Below are positions 36,039 to 45,505 of a stretch of 64,000 nt of DNA, in pieces. Source of the DNA: Litchfieldia stipae (GTDB taxonomy: Bacteria > Bacillota > Bacilli > Bacillales > Bacillaceae_L); assembly GCF_014837155.1 (NCBI RefSeq), contig NZ_JACYHA010000003.1:124001-188000 (forward strand), read 5' to 3'. Each line of letters begins with the position of its first letter. Position 1 is the first letter of the stretch. Under the pieces are notes generated by a model that worked only from the letters and a program-made list of their open reading frames with translations, ran no database searches and was not told the DNA's origin. Made by a program: the position numbers and the translations under genes.

Positions 36039-37040
36039 CTATTCTTTTTCTTCTTCTTGACTGTCTTCCACTAAATCAGCAAATAAACCATATACATATT
36101 GTTCAGCATTAAACTCCTGAAGATCATCAACCTTCTCACCTAATCCAACAAACTTAACAGGAATATTTAACTCATTGCGAATCGCTAATACGATACCACC
36201 TTTTGCTGTACCATCTAACTTTGTTAATACAATACCAGTTACCTCAGTTGCTTCAGAAAATGTCTTTGCTTGTGTTAATGCATTTTGACCAGTAGTTGCA
36301 TCTAGTACTAATAGCACCTCATGTGGTGCACCTGGGAATTCACGTTCAATAACACGCTTAACCTTCTCTAACTCTTTCATCAGGTTAACTTTATTTTGCA
36401 AGCGTCCAGCTGTGTCACATATGAGCACATCTACATTTCGAGATTTCGCTGCTTGTACAGCATCAAACATAACAGCTGCAGGATCAGATCCTTCTGATTG
36501 CTTAATAACATCAACCCCAACTCTCTCGCCCCATACCTCTAATTGATCAATCGCACCCGCTCGGAATGTATCTCCCGCTGCTAATAACACGGATTTGCCA
36601 TCATTTTTGAGTTTATTCGCTAGTTTTCCGATGGTTGTTGTCTTACCAACTCCATTAACACCAACAACAAGAATGATTGATAATCCATCTTGTTGAATAT
36701 TTAATTGCGGGGATGCCTCATCTCCACCTTGGTAGATTTCAACTAATTTCTCTGATATGACAGCTTGAACCTCTTTTGTATCTTGAATATTTCTACGTTT
36801 CACTTCCATTTGCAGCTCATCAATGAGCTCCATTACTGTTGCAACACCTACATCTGCAGCAATCAATATTTCTTCAAGCTCTTCAAAAAACTCTTCATCT
36901 ACTTTTCGGTATCTTGCGACAAGGTCATTGACTTTTCCGGAAAATGAATCTCTAGTTTTCGTTAAGCCTTCTTTAAACTTTTCTGTAACAGTATCTGTTT
37001 GTTTGGAAATCTTATCTTTTAACTTCTTAAAAAAACTCAT
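36039..37040 (-). CDS. ftsY: SRP receptor FtsY
   Basis: FtsY is the membrane-associated GTPase that docks Ffh-ribosome complexes. The 333-residue product has the N domain (FKEGLTKTRDSFSGKVNDLV), Walker A GVNGVGKTTTIGKLA, CDTAGRLQNKVNLM and TKLDGTAKGGIVL. There is only a short N-terminal extension, as in Bacillus. ATG 37038-37040 is preferred over the TTG one codon earlier. It lies 15 bp after smc. Confidence 0.97.
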   Translation of the reverse strand: MSFFKKLKDKISKQTDTVTEKFKEGLTKTRDSFSGKVNDLVARYRKVDEEFFEELEEILIAADVGVATVMELIDELQMEVKRRNIQDTKEVQAVISEKLVEIYQGGDEASPQLNIQQDGLSIILVVGVNGVGKTTTIGKLANKLKNDGKSVLLAAGDTFRAGAIDQLEVWGERVGVDVIKQSEGSDPAAVMFDAVQAAKSRNVDVLICDTAGRLQNKVNLMKELEKVKRVIEREFPGAPHEVLLVLDATTGQNALTQAKTFSEATEVTGIVLTKLDGTAKGGIVLAIRNELNIPVKFVGLGEKVDDLQEFNAEQYVYGLFADLVEDSQEEEKE

Positions 37041-37055
37041 CAAAAACCAACCTTT

Positions 37056-40000
37056 CTATTTAACAAATTCCTTTGAATCCTCGAGTTTAACTGACACTAA
37101 TTTTGATACGCCTGATTCCTGCATCGTTACACCATAAAGGACATCAGCTTCTTCCATTGTACCCTTTCGGTGGGTAATGACAATAAATTGTGTTTCTCCA
37201 CTAAAGTTTTTCAAATATTGTGCAAAACGAAACACATTTGCTTCGTCTAAGGCTGCTTCTACTTCATCAAGAACACAGAATGGGACTGGTCGTACTTTTA
37301 AGATTGAGAATAATAGTGCAATAGCTGTTAATGCACGCTCACCACCAGAAAGCAATCCTAGATTTTGAAGTTTTTTCCCTGGAGGCTGTGCAACAATATC
37401 CACTCCAGTATTTAATAAATCATCTGGGTTTGTTAATCGTAAGTCAGCTCGTCCTCCACCAAACAACGCTTGAAAAACACCTTCAAAATGCGATTTAATA
37501 CTCATGAAAGTTGTATGGAATTTCTTCTTCATTTCTTCATCCATTTCATCAATGACCTTATAAAGTGTATCCTTCGCTGTTTCTAAATCCTCTTTTTGTT
37601 CTGAAAGAAAAGTAAATCGTTCTGAAATACGTTCATATTCATCAATTGCTCCTAGATTCACAGTTCCTAACTCATCAATAGCTAGCTTAATTAGCTTCAC
37701 TTTTTTTCGAGCTTCTGCTAAGTCTAAATCTAGTGGATATTGCTCTTTTGCTGCTTCATAGCTTAAAAAATACTCTTCTCTTAAATTTGTTAATCGATTC
37801 TCTAGCTCTACATCTAATCGATTCACCTTAACCTCTTCGTCCTTTAGAATATCGACTAACTGCTTATGCTGTCTTTTTTCTTCCTTTAATTCTCTTTCAA
37901 TATCCTCAAGACTGGTGTGAAGATTTAATCGTTTTTCCCGCTGAGCACTGATGAGCTTGATTGTTTCATTTTTATCTTCTAGTTTTTTCCTTGCAGCTTC
38001 TTCTAATTCTTTTTCTCCAGAAGTATTTGTCACAATATCACTACTTAAGAAATTCCAATCATCCTTTAGAGAATCTAACTTCTGTGTTGCCTCTTGTTTC
38101 TCTTCCTCAAGCTTATCCACTTTTTCTGCTTGATTTTGTAACAATTGATTTTTCTCAGCTAGTACGACTTTTAAATCAGTGATTTTTGTTTGAATCGTAT
38201 CTTTAGAGATTTGCTCATCGCTCTTCTTAGCGGTTAAGTCTTGAATCTCCTTGTCTAAATCAATAATTTGTGGACCTATTGACTCAATCATTACTTCGAG
38301 TTCTTTATTTCGCTCATCTAATCTTTGCTGATCACTGTTAAGAAGCTGCTTTTCATGATCATATAATGATAAATGCTCATTAATATTTCGCTCTTTTAGT
38401 TCTATTTCACGATACTGCCCTCTAACAGATTGCTCCTTGAAGCGAAGTGCTTCTCCTGTTTCCCTAAGTTTCTCTACTCTTTGTTCTAGCTCAATTAATT
38501 GTTTCTTTTCGTCCTTTACTTGCATCTCAAGGGACGTTGTCTTTTCTTCCATTTCTGCTAGCTTTTCAATAATACTTTCTAACTCTCTTCCTCTACCTAA
38601 AAGTGAATTTGTTGTTTTCTTCACTGCTCCACCTGTCATGGAGCCACCAGGATTAACAACATCACCATCTAGCGTAACGATGCGAAAGCGATATTGAAGG
38701 CTTTTAGCAAGTTCATTTGCACCCTTTAAATCCTTAGTAACAATCACATTTCCCAACAAGTTTGAAATAACAGAATAATATTTGTGATCATGCTTAATTA
38801 GGGAGGCTGCAGGACCAATGAATGATGGATGATTTTTCACAGCATCTAATTGAGATTCATTGATTCGCCTTTCTTTGATTACAGTTAACGGCAAGAAGGT
38901 TGCACGACCATAGGAATTCTTTTTTAAATATTGAATAGCTGCTCTTGCATTCATTTCATTATCAACTACAATATGCTGTGTCGCACTTCCTAGAGCAATT
39001 TCTATTGCTGTTTCATATTCTTTAGGGACAGTTAATAATTCAGCTACCGCTCCTTCTATCCCATTTAATTGACCATCTCTAGACTTTAAGATTTCCTTAA
39101 CACCTTGGAAGAAGCCTGAATAATCATTTTGCATCTCTTCTAGCATTTCTTTTCGTGACTTTGTTTGTTGAAGATATTGATATGCTTGATATAAGGTCTT
39201 TTCCTTTTTCTGAAACTTCTCTTTTTTATCTTCAATACTTTCAATCAATTCACGATAAGACGATATTTGCTGAGCTAGTTCTGTTTCAATAACTGATAGT
39301 TTTGTTTGAAGATGTAATTTCTCTTGCTCAATTTCTTGTCTAGCAAGAATGTATTTTTCATTACTATCTTCGAGGCGCTTGTGTTTCATTTGTTGTTGAT
39401 CAATTTGTTGTTGAAGATATCCTATTTCGTTTCTTGCAGAAGCTTGTTTATTTAATAATTCTACATAGTCACTTTTAAGATACTCAATCTTCTTATCAAT
39501 ATCTTGATCATAGTCTGAGAGCAATGATTGATGTTCTTTTAAGGACACTTTTAGTTCATCGATTACCTTAATTAAGTCCTTAAGTCTATTTCTTTCAGTG
39601 ACTATCGATTCATTTGCTGTTCCGATTTTACTTTCGAGCTCTTTTATCATTTGCTCAAGCTGAACCTTGTTTTGGTCACCATTCTTTTTTCTCTCTTTGA
39701 GAACTTCTTTTCTTCCTTCAAGCTTTTCCAACTCTTCACTTGTTACTAGAAGCACTTGCTGTAATTCTTGAATCATGACATCAAGACCATCAATTTGATC
39801 CCTAATTTGTTCGACATTCGCCTCTTTTTTATTAATGATTGTATTGATTTGAATTTCTCTTTCAGAATGCTCTTCTATTTGTTTCTTTAAGGCTTCCCAT
39901 TTTTGATGGAATTCTTCAATTTCCACAACCATGACACCCACTTCAACATGCTCGAGCTCTTCTTTTTTCTCTAGATAATCCTTTGCAATAGAAGATTGAA

Positions 40001-40619
40001 TCTTTAAAGGTTCAATTTGATCCTCTAATTCATAGATGATGTCATTGACCCGATTTAGATTTTCTTGTGTCTCTGCAAGCTTGTATTCGGCCTTTTTCTT
40101 TCTTGTCTTATATTTCAAGACACCAGCAGCTTCTTCAAAGATTGTTCTACGCTCTTCAGCTTTACTGCTTAGGATTTCTTCGACTTTCCCTTGACTTATA
40201 ATTGAGAATGCCTCTTTGCCAAGTCCTGAATCCATAAATAAATCGATAATGTCCTTCAATCTACATGATTGTTTATTAATTAAGAATTCACTTTCACCAG
40301 AACGGTAGACACGTCTTGTAATACTTACTTCATGGTAGTCTACTGGTAGAAACTGATCACTATTATCTAAAGTTAATGTAACGTCTGCAATGTTTAGTGC
40401 TTTTCGACTATCACTTCCGGCAAATATAATATCCTCCATTTTGACGCCTCGAAGTGATTTCGCTGATTGTTCTCCCAGTACCCAACGAATCGCATCAGTA
40501 ATATTACTCTTCCCACTTCCATTTGGGCCAACAACTGCCGTTACACCAGGAACAAAATCAACAGCAATTCTTTCAGCAAACGATTTAAATCCAACTATAT
40601 CTAAACGTTTGAGGAACAT
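37056..40619 (-). CDS. smc: Chromosome condensation ATPase SMC
   Basis: SMC is the core of the bacterial condensin with ScpA and ScpB. The 1187-residue product has Walker A GPNGSGKSNITDAIRWVLGE near residue 32, a long coiled coil, a hinge (about residues 515-690, with EIALGSATQHIVVDN and VNPGGSMTGGAVKK), a second coiled coil, the ABC signature LLSGGERALTAIAL and Walker B CVLDEVEAALDEAN. GGGGGAAACGT precedes the ATG. A MITE-like copy lies 37 bp upstream, between smc and rnc. Confidence 0.98.
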   Translation of the reverse strand: MFLKRLDIVGFKSFAERIAVDFVPGVTAVVGPNGSGKSNITDAIRWVLGEQSAKSLRGVKMEDIIFAGSDSRKALNIADVTLTLDNSDQFLPVDYHEVSITRRVYRSGESEFLINKQSCRLKDIIDLFMDSGLGKEAFSIISQGKVEEILSSKAEERRTIFEEAAGVLKYKTRKKKAEYKLAETQENLNRVNDIIYELEDQIEPLKIQSSIAKDYLEKKEELEHVEVGVMVVEIEEFHQKWEALKKQIEEHSEREIQINTIINKKEANVEQIRDQIDGLDVMIQELQQVLLVTSEELEKLEGRKEVLKERKKNGDQNKVQLEQMIKELESKIGTANESIVTERNRLKDLIKVIDELKVSLKEHQSLLSDYDQDIDKKIEYLKSDYVELLNKQASARNEIGYLQQQIDQQQMKHKRLEDSNEKYILARQEIEQEKLHLQTKLSVIETELAQQISSYRELIESIEDKKEKFQKKEKTLYQAYQYLQQTKSRKEMLEEMQNDYSGFFQGVKEILKSRDGQLNGIEGAVAELLTVPKEYETAIEIALGSATQHIVVDNEMNARAAIQYLKKNSYGRATFLPLTVIKERRINESQLDAVKNHPSFIGPAASLIKHDHKYYSVISNLLGNVIVTKDLKGANELAKSLQYRFRIVTLDGDVVNPGGSMTGGAVKKTTNSLLGRGRELESIIEKLAEMEEKTTSLEMQVKDEKKQLIELEQRVEKLRETGEALRFKEQSVRGQYREIELKERNINEHLSLYDHEKQLLNSDQQRLDERNKELEVMIESIGPQIIDLDKEIQDLTAKKSDEQISKDTIQTKITDLKVVLAEKNQLLQNQAEKVDKLEEEKQEATQKLDSLKDDWNFLSSDIVTNTSGEKELEEAARKKLEDKNETIKLISAQREKRLNLHTSLEDIERELKEEKRQHKQLVDILKDEEVKVNRLDVELENRLTNLREEYFLSYEAAKEQYPLDLDLAEARKKVKLIKLAIDELGTVNLGAIDEYERISERFTFLSEQKEDLETAKDTLYKVIDEMDEEMKKKFHTTFMSIKSHFEGVFQALFGGGRADLRLTNPDDLLNTGVDIVAQPPGKKLQNLGLLSGGERALTAIALLFSILKVRPVPFCVLDEVEAALDEANVFRFAQYLKNFSGETQFIVITHRKGTMEEADVLYGVTMQESGVSKLVSVKLEDSKEFVK

Positions 40620-40656
40620 ACGTTTCCCCCTTTAACTACTTTTTAATATTTATAAA

Positions 40657-40820
40657 AGACTTTTTTCGCATTTTGTTGCTTTTGATACCGCAGCCTGAAT
40701 ACACTCCGCGTCCTGTGGGAGCCTACTAGTCCCACTGGAGTCCCCCGTGTATTCAGTCTGCTAGAAAGCTATTCTCAATTAATTCACCTCAAAAAACAAC
40801 AAACTTTGAGAAAACAGTCT
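40657..40820 (+). mobile_element. MITE-like repeat, copy 2 (164 bp)
   Basis: This is a second copy of the element at 29504-29666, in the same orientation. It begins AGACTTTTTTC and ends GAGAAAACAGTCT (imperfect terminal inverted repeats). It keeps the inner arms GCAGCCTGAATACAC / GTGTATTCAGTCTGC (one mismatch) and GTGGGA / TCCCAC. The tail CAACAAACTTTGAGAAAACAG is identical to copy 1. It lies between the rnc terminator and smc and is non-coding. Confidence 0.7.
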
Positions 40821-40926
40821 TTACAAAGGCACTAGTCCTAAATCCCTTTAATCCTTACATATTTTATCATACTCTCTGTCGATTCAACACCGACAATTTC
40901 ATCTATTTATAGGTGATTCTCCCCAT
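40821..40926 (-). other. Rest of the rnc-smc intergenic region
   Basis: This stretch together with 40620-40656 flanks repeat copy 2. No open reading frame with a binding site is seen. A short TATTTTATCATACTCTC stretch is A+T-rich but gives no convincing promoter pair. The smc promoter may lie here or within the repeat. Confidence 0.4.
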
Positions 40927-40956
40927 TATAAAAACCCCATTTACTAAACGGGGTTA
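40927..40956 (-). terminator. Terminator after rnc
   Basis: AACCCC / GGGGTT with further TTTA/TAAA pairing (arms 40933-40941 and 40947-40955 region), then TTTTTAT on the minus strand. It lies 10 bp after the rnc stop. Confidence 0.85.
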
Positions 40957-40965
40957 AAGAGAACA

Positions 40966-41700
40966 CTATTTTCTTGTTTTTAATGTTTCTAAAGCCGTTT
41001 GAGCAGCTCTTTGTTCAGCTTCCTTCTTCGACTTTCCAGAACCCATTCCAAGTTCTTCACCATTCAAAGATACTTTTGAAACAAACTCTCGATTATGAGC
41101 AGGTCCTTTTTCCTGTAAGACCTTATATTCAATCAATCCTTTGCCATCACGCTGTATCAATTCTTGTAATTGACTTTTATAATCCATCACATGAGAAAAA
41201 GCACCTTCATTAATTTTCGGAAACACTGTCTTTTCTAGAAATTTGTATACAGAATCGATTCCTTGATCTAAGTACAAAGCGCCAATAAAGGCTTCAAAAA
41301 CATCAGCCAATAATGCCGGCCTAGCTCTTCCACCAGTAAGCTCCTCACCTTTACCAAGGAGTACAAATTCACCAAATGAAAGATCATTTGCAAAAGAAAC
41401 AAGAGAAGGCTCACAAACGATTGCAGCACGCATTTTGGTTAACTGACCTTCACTCATGATTGGAAATTTCTTAAATAAAAATTCCGATACAGTCAGTTCT
41501 AGCACTGCGTCTCCTAAAAACTCTAGTCTTTCATTGTCCTCATATGGTTTCTTACGATGCTCATTCACATACGATGAATGTGTAAAAGCCTGGATCAGTA
41601 GTTTTTCATTATTGAATGAAATTCCCTGCTTGTCCTGGAACTCTTTAAATTTAATGAACACTTTTGTTTTTTTCTCGTTATAATTCTTTCCTTTTACCAT
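40966..41700 (-). CDS. rnc: Ribonuclease III Rnc
   Basis: RNase III cleaves double-stranded RNA, including rRNA precursors. The 244-residue product has the signature [20 protein letters not shown], a second acidic patch ([17 protein letters not shown]) and a C-terminal dsRNA-binding domain ([35 protein letters not shown]). The start is ATG 41698-41700, with GGAGGTTAAC upstream. The in-frame ATG 27 bp earlier is less likely. Confidence 0.97.
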   Translation of the reverse strand: MVKGKNYNEKKTKVFIKFKEFQDKQGISFNNEKLLIQAFTHSSYVNEHRKKPYEDNERLEFLGDAVLELTVSEFLFKKFPIMSEGQLTKMRAAIVCEPSLVSFANDLSFGEFVLLGKGEELTGGRARPALLADVFEAFIGALYLDQGIDSVYKFLEKTVFPKINEGAFSHVMDYKSQLQELIQRDGKGLIEYKVLQEKGPAHNREFVSKVSLNGEELGMGSGKSKKEAEQRAAQTALETLKTRK

Positions 41701-41756
41701 GTTAACCTCCAAAAGAAAAACAAACACAAGCAGTTTAAAGTGATTAGAATAATATG

Positions 41757-41785
41757 ATAAAGCCCCGTTTCAAACGGGACTTTAA
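41757..41785 (-). terminator. Terminator after acpP
   Basis: AAAGTCCCGTT / AACGGGGCTTT (one G-U pair, 3-nt loop) on the minus strand is followed by ATCATATT. It lies 16 bp after the acpP stop. The T run is weak, so some readthrough into rnc is expected. Confidence 0.7.
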
Positions 41786-41800
41786 GAAAATAGAACTTAA

Positions 41801-42037
41801 TTACTGTTGAAGCTTATTTATGTAGTTAACAGCGTCACCAACTGTAGTGATATTTTCTGCCTCATCATCTGAGATTTCCATATCAAACTCATCTTCAAGT
41901 TCCATTACAAGCTCTACTACATCAAGAGAGTCTGCACCTAAATCCTCTTTGAAAGAAGACTCTAGCTTCACTTCTGATTCATCTACACCTAGACGGTCTA
42001 CGATGATTTTTGTAACTCTTTCTAATACATCTGCCAT
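41801..42037 (-). CDS. acpP: Acyl carrier protein AcpP
   Basis: ACP carries growing fatty acyl chains on a phosphopantetheine arm. The 78-residue acidic protein has the attachment site Ser37 in [18 protein letters not shown]. The start is ATG 42035-42037, with GGGGAGGTG just upstream. The GTG 9 bp earlier is part of that site. It has its own likely promoter downstream of fabG. Confidence 0.98.
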   Translation of the reverse strand: MADVLERVTKIIVDRLGVDESEVKLESSFKEDLGADSLDVVELVMELEDEFDMEISDDEAENITTVGDAVNYINKLQQ

Positions 42038-42059
42038 ATTCTTCACCTCCCCTCAAGTC

Positions 42060-42094
42060 ATTATAGTGTATTTTATTTATAAAAACTAGGTCAA
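42060..42094 (-). promoter_or_regulatory. Candidate promoter of acpP
   Basis: TTGACC (42089-42094), an 18-bp spacer and TACACT (42065-42070), overlapping TATAAT (42060-42065), on the minus strand. It sits in the 83-bp gap between fabG and acpP and would allow extra ACP synthesis. Confidence 0.5.
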
Positions 42095-42120
42095 ACTATA
42101 AAACATTGTGGACATCGTCA

Positions 42121-42861
42121 TTACATGACCATACCACCGTTAACATGGATCGTTTGACCAGTTATATAACTACTTTTTTCTGAAGCTAAAAATGCGACAA
42201 GTGATGAAATATCCTCAGGATTTCCTAGACGCGCTAGTGGAATTTGATTCTGCATGGCAGTAATCACTTCTTCTGATAATTTATCAGTCATGTCAGTCGT
42301 GATAAAGCCAGGAGCAACTGCATTTACAGTAATATTTCGACTCGCAAGCTCTTTAGCAGTTGTTTTGGTTAAACCAATTACCCCAGCCTTTGCTGCTACA
42401 TAGTTAGCTTGACCAGGATTACCACTTACTCCTACAACTGAGGCAATATTAATAATACGCCCTTGTCTTTGCTTCATCATTTGACGAGTAACAGCTTTCG
42501 TACAATTAAATACTCCTTTTAGGTTCGTATTAATTACGTCATCCCATTCGTCTTCTTTCATTCTCATTATCAAATTATCCCTAGTAATTCCTGCATTATT
42601 CACAAGAATATCAAGTGAACCAAATGTAGAAATCACTTCTTTAATCATTTCAGCTACAGAATTTGAATCCGCGACATTCGCTTGGATGGCGATTGCTTCA
42701 ACACCCATCTCCTTGATTTCATCCACTACTTCATTAGCTTTGGCTTCACTTCCGGAGTAGTTTACAGCTACTTTCGCACCTTGCTGGGCTAATTCAAGAG
42801 CGATTGCTCTTCCGATCCCACGGGATGCGCCTGTTACTAAAGCCACTTTTCCCTCTAACAT
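42121..42861 (-). CDS. fabG: 3-oxoacyl-ACP reductase FabG
   Basis: FabG reduces beta-ketoacyl-ACP with NADPH. The 246-residue short-chain dehydrogenase has [33 protein letters not shown], and the catalytic Ser-Tyr-Lys set in [20 protein letters not shown] plus K. It is 1 bp from fabD, in the fapR-plsX-fabD-fabG-acpP operon. Confidence 0.97.
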   Translation of the reverse strand: MLEGKVALVTGASRGIGRAIALELAQQGAKVAVNYSGSEAKANEVVDEIKEMGVEAIAIQANVADSNSVAEMIKEVISTFGSLDILVNNAGITRDNLIMRMKEDEWDDVINTNLKGVFNCTKAVTRQMMKQRQGRIINIASVVGVSGNPGQANYVAAKAGVIGLTKTTAKELASRNITVNAVAPGFITTDMTDKLSEEVITAMQNQIPLARLGNPEDISSLVAFLASEKSSYITGQTIHVNGGMVM

Positions 42862-42862
42862 A

Positions 42863-43807
42863 TTAATTCTCCCCCTTTAACGCTACAATTGTCGCTTGTA
42901 ATGAATCCTCATCATTGATTGCATATGTAGTCACTTTTCGATTTATTTTCTTAATCAATCCTGACAACACTTTCCCGGGTCCAATTTCGATAAAAGTATC
43001 TACCCCAAGATTAATCATCGTTTCAACACTATCCTGCCACAACACTGGAGAATATAACTGTTCAATTAGCTTATCCTTAATGACTTGGCTATTTGTCATT
43101 TGATCTCCAGAAACATTAGCTATTACTGGAATCGTAGCATCCTTCACATCACATTTGTCTAATACTTCTAGTAGCTTCTGTGCCGCCGGTTTCATTAATG
43201 AGGAGTGAAATGGACCACTAACCTCTAAAGGAATCACTCGTTTTGCTCCGTGTTCTTTTGCCTTTTCTGAGGCAATCGTTACACCCTCAGTTGAGCCAGA
43301 GATAACAATCTGACCAGGACAGTTAATATTAGCAAGTTGGACAGGATGACCAGTATTATTTACACCCTCACATACTTCTTTTAATAACGCACTTTCCATC
43401 CCGAGGACAGCAGCCATTGTCCCTTGTCCTGAAGGAACTGCTTCTTCCATGAACTCTCCACGTTTTCTCACGAGGTAAACAGCATCTTCAAAGCTCAATG
43501 CACCACTAGCCACTAAGGCTGTATATTCCCCTAAGCTATGACCAGCCATGTAATCAGCAGTTATATTCGCTTCTTTGAATTTTTCTAATATCGCAATGCT
43601 AGTCGTTAATAACGCTGGCTGTGCGTTCGTTGTTTTTGTTAACGTTTCTTGTGGACCATTAAAAATCAAAGAAGAAAGCGAATCACCAAGTCTATCATCT
43701 GCTTGTTTGAAGATGGATGCAACCTCTTCGTAATTCTCTGCTAGCTTTTGTCCCATCCCAACACTTTGTGAACCCTGCCCTGGAAAAACAAATGCAATCT
43801 TACCCAA
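42863..43807 (-). CDS. fabD: Malonyl-CoA:ACP transacylase FabD
   Basis: FabD moves malonyl from CoA to ACP. The 314-residue product has [17 protein letters not shown], the active-site Ser in [15 protein letters not shown] and the catalytic His in [12 protein letters not shown]. The start is TTG 43805-43807 (GGAGTGTTTTGG upstream), 20 bp after plsX. Confidence 0.97.
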   Translation of the reverse strand: MGKIAFVFPGQGSQSVGMGQKLAENYEEVASIFKQADDRLGDSLSSLIFNGPQETLTKTTNAQPALLTTSIAILEKFKEANITADYMAGHSLGEYTALVASGALSFEDAVYLVRKRGEFMEEAVPSGQGTMAAVLGMESALLKEVCEGVNNTGHPVQLANINCPGQIVISGSTEGVTIASEKAKEHGAKRVIPLEVSGPFHSSLMKPAAQKLLEVLDKCDVKDATIPVIANVSGDQMTNSQVIKDKLIEQLYSPVLWQDSVETMINLGVDTFIEIGPGKVLSGLIKKINRKVTTYAINDEDSLQATIVALKGEN

Positions 43808-43827
43808 ACCAAAACACTCCTTTACGA

Positions 43828-44814
43828 TTATGACTGATTTTCCACTATTTTTCGAATCGTTCCTGAAACATCATGTTCTACCATTTCTCTTGTTTGACGA
43901 ATTGCGCTAAAAATGGCCGTTGCATCAGATGAACCATGGGCTTTTATAACTGGTGCACTTAATCCAAATAAACCAGCACCGCCATGCTCTGAATAATCCA
44001 TTTTGTTCTTTAACTCTTTTAATTTCGGTTTTAGTACAGCAGCTGCAAGTTTGCTTTGCAAATTACTCGTTAAAGCCGTCTTAAGCATTGAGAATACAGA
44101 TAATGCTGTCCCTTCAATCGTTTTTAGAGCAACATTTCCTGTAAATCCATCTGTGACAACAACATCAGCCACTCCATCTAATAAATCTCTTGCTTCTACA
44201 TTCCCAATGAAATGTAGGTCAGCTGAGGATAATAATTGAAAGGCTGACTTAGTTAATTCATTTCCCTTGCCATCCTCAGTCCCAACATTTAATAACCCAA
44301 CTTTTGGCCTAGTAATACCTCTAACCTTTTCTGCATAAATAGAACCCATAATTGCATATTGAAGTAAGTGTTCGGGCTTTGCATCAACATTGGCACCGAC
44401 ATCTAATAATATGAAACCTTGTCCATCAATTGTTGGCAATGTAGGAGTTAGGGCTGGGCGGTCAATCCCCTTAATACGACCAACCACAAACAAACCAGCA
44501 GTCATTAAGGCGCCAGTGTTACCAGCAGAGATACATGCGTCAGCTCTTCCTTCTTTTACTTCCTGCGCCATCAAAACCATTGAAGCGTCTTTTTTTCGTC
44601 TGACTGCTCGAACTGGTTCTTCATCACCTTCTATTTTCATTTCTGTATGTATAATAGAAATTCTTTCTTCATTTGATAGAAACTCTCTAATTTTCGCTTC
44701 ATTTCCCACCAAAGTAATTTCTAAATCATTGAACGTTTCAATGGCCTTCATAGCTCCCAAAACGATTTCCTTTGGTGCATGATCTCCACCCATTGCATCA
44801 ATTGCTATTTTCAT
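43828..44814 (-). CDS. plsX: Phosphate acyltransferase PlsX
   Basis: PlsX makes acyl-phosphate from acyl-ACP, the first step of phospholipid synthesis. The 328-residue product starts [18 protein letters not shown] and contains [14 protein letters not shown] and [17 protein letters not shown]. The start is ATG 44812-44814, overlapping the 3' end of fapR, with GGTGGAGTC upstream. The open frame extends 17 codons further within fapR. Confidence 0.97.
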   Translation of the reverse strand: MKIAIDAMGGDHAPKEIVLGAMKAIETFNDLEITLVGNEAKIREFLSNEERISIIHTEMKIEGDEEPVRAVRRKKDASMVLMAQEVKEGRADACISAGNTGALMTAGLFVVGRIKGIDRPALTPTLPTIDGQGFILLDVGANVDAKPEHLLQYAIMGSIYAEKVRGITRPKVGLLNVGTEDGKGNELTKSAFQLLSSADLHFIGNVEARDLLDGVADVVVTDGFTGNVALKTIEGTALSVFSMLKTALTSNLQSKLAAAVLKPKLKELKNKMDYSEHGGAGLFGLSAPVIKAHGSSDATAIFSAIRQTREMVEHDVSGTIRKIVENQS

Positions 44815-45397
44815 TAAATGACTCCACCTTTTTTGCCTTATTCGAACGAAACATTTCAAACTCACCAGAAAACACTAATTCACTTCCTACATAACTCTTA
44901 ACTTCTACTAGTGTTCTCCCTTTAGCCTGCTCTAAACGTTGAACCTTTGCTTTAGCAACAACTCGCTCATTTTCCATTACTTGTCTAGTGAATTGGATAT
45001 TCGCCTTTGCAGTCAAAGCAAGTTCGTCATCAATTACTGCAACAGCTAATGAATTCGCCTGAGCAAATAAGTGATGTCCACGTGCTATACCATTACGCTT
45101 AAAAACATGCTCACTTGTCACATCAAAGATTGAAATCGCGCTATGATCTAATTCTAGGTCTATCACTTCACCAATCACTTCATCTATTGGTAAAGAACGA
45201 ACCTCGTTATCTAAGTTATTCTCTGCAACTGACTTAATCCGTTCCCGAAGCTCTGGAATTGATAATTCCAAACGGTCCAATCGAATCGTTTGAACACTTA
45301 CAGAAAACTTTTCAGCAAGCTCCTCATCAGTAATAAAAGGAGTAGTTTGAATCGTTTCTTTAAGCAATTCCTGTCGAGCCTTCTTATTTCGCTTCAT
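44798..45397 (-). CDS. fapR: Malonyl-CoA-responsive lipid repressor FapR
   Basis: FapR represses fatty acid and phospholipid genes and is released by malonyl-CoA. The 199-residue protein has an N-terminal helix-turn-helix ([20 protein letters not shown]-type [19 protein letters not shown]) and a C-terminal hotdog ligand domain ([20 protein letters not shown]). A FapR operator overlaps its own start region, which shows autoregulation. It leads the plsX-fabD-fabG-acpP operon. Confidence 0.97.
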   Translation of the reverse strand: MKRNKKARQELLKETIQTTPFITDEELAEKFSVSVQTIRLDRLELSIPELRERIKSVAENNLDNEVRSLPIDEVIGEVIDLELDHSAISIFDVTSEHVFKRNGIARGHHLFAQANSLAVAVIDDELALTAKANIQFTRQVMENERVVAKAKVQRLEQAKGRTLVEVKSYVGSELVFSGEFEMFRSNKAKKVESFNENSN

Positions 45398-45417
45398 TCA
45401 TTTACACCACCGAACTA

Positions 45418-45434
45418 TTATGACTAGGTACTAA
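45418..45434 (-). promoter_or_regulatory. FapR operator upstream of fapR
   Basis: The minus strand reads TTAGTACCTAGTCATAA, a 17-bp near-palindrome that matches the known FapR box, including the TTAGTACCTA half. It lies just downstream of the fapR -10 box, where it would block transcription. Confidence 0.8.
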
Positions 45435-45438
45435 TAGT

Positions 45439-45467
45439 AGTATATAATTAAAAAAAGCAGATTGCAA
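45439..45467 (-). promoter_or_regulatory. Sigma-A promoter of the fapR operon
   Basis: TTGCAA (45462-45467), a 17-bp spacer and TATACT (45439-45444) on the minus strand. The -35 box lies inside the 3' arm region of the recG terminator hairpin. Confidence 0.6.
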
Positions 45468-45497
45468 GATGAATCTACTTCATCTCAAGTCTGCTTG
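45448..45497 (-). terminator. Terminator after recG
   Basis: On the minus strand AAGCAGA pairs with TCTGCTT, and internally AGATGAA pairs with TTCATCT, with a T7 tract after. It lies 9 bp past the recG stop and its base overlaps the fapR promoter. Confidence 0.85.
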
Positions 45498-45505
45498 TTT
45501 GATTC

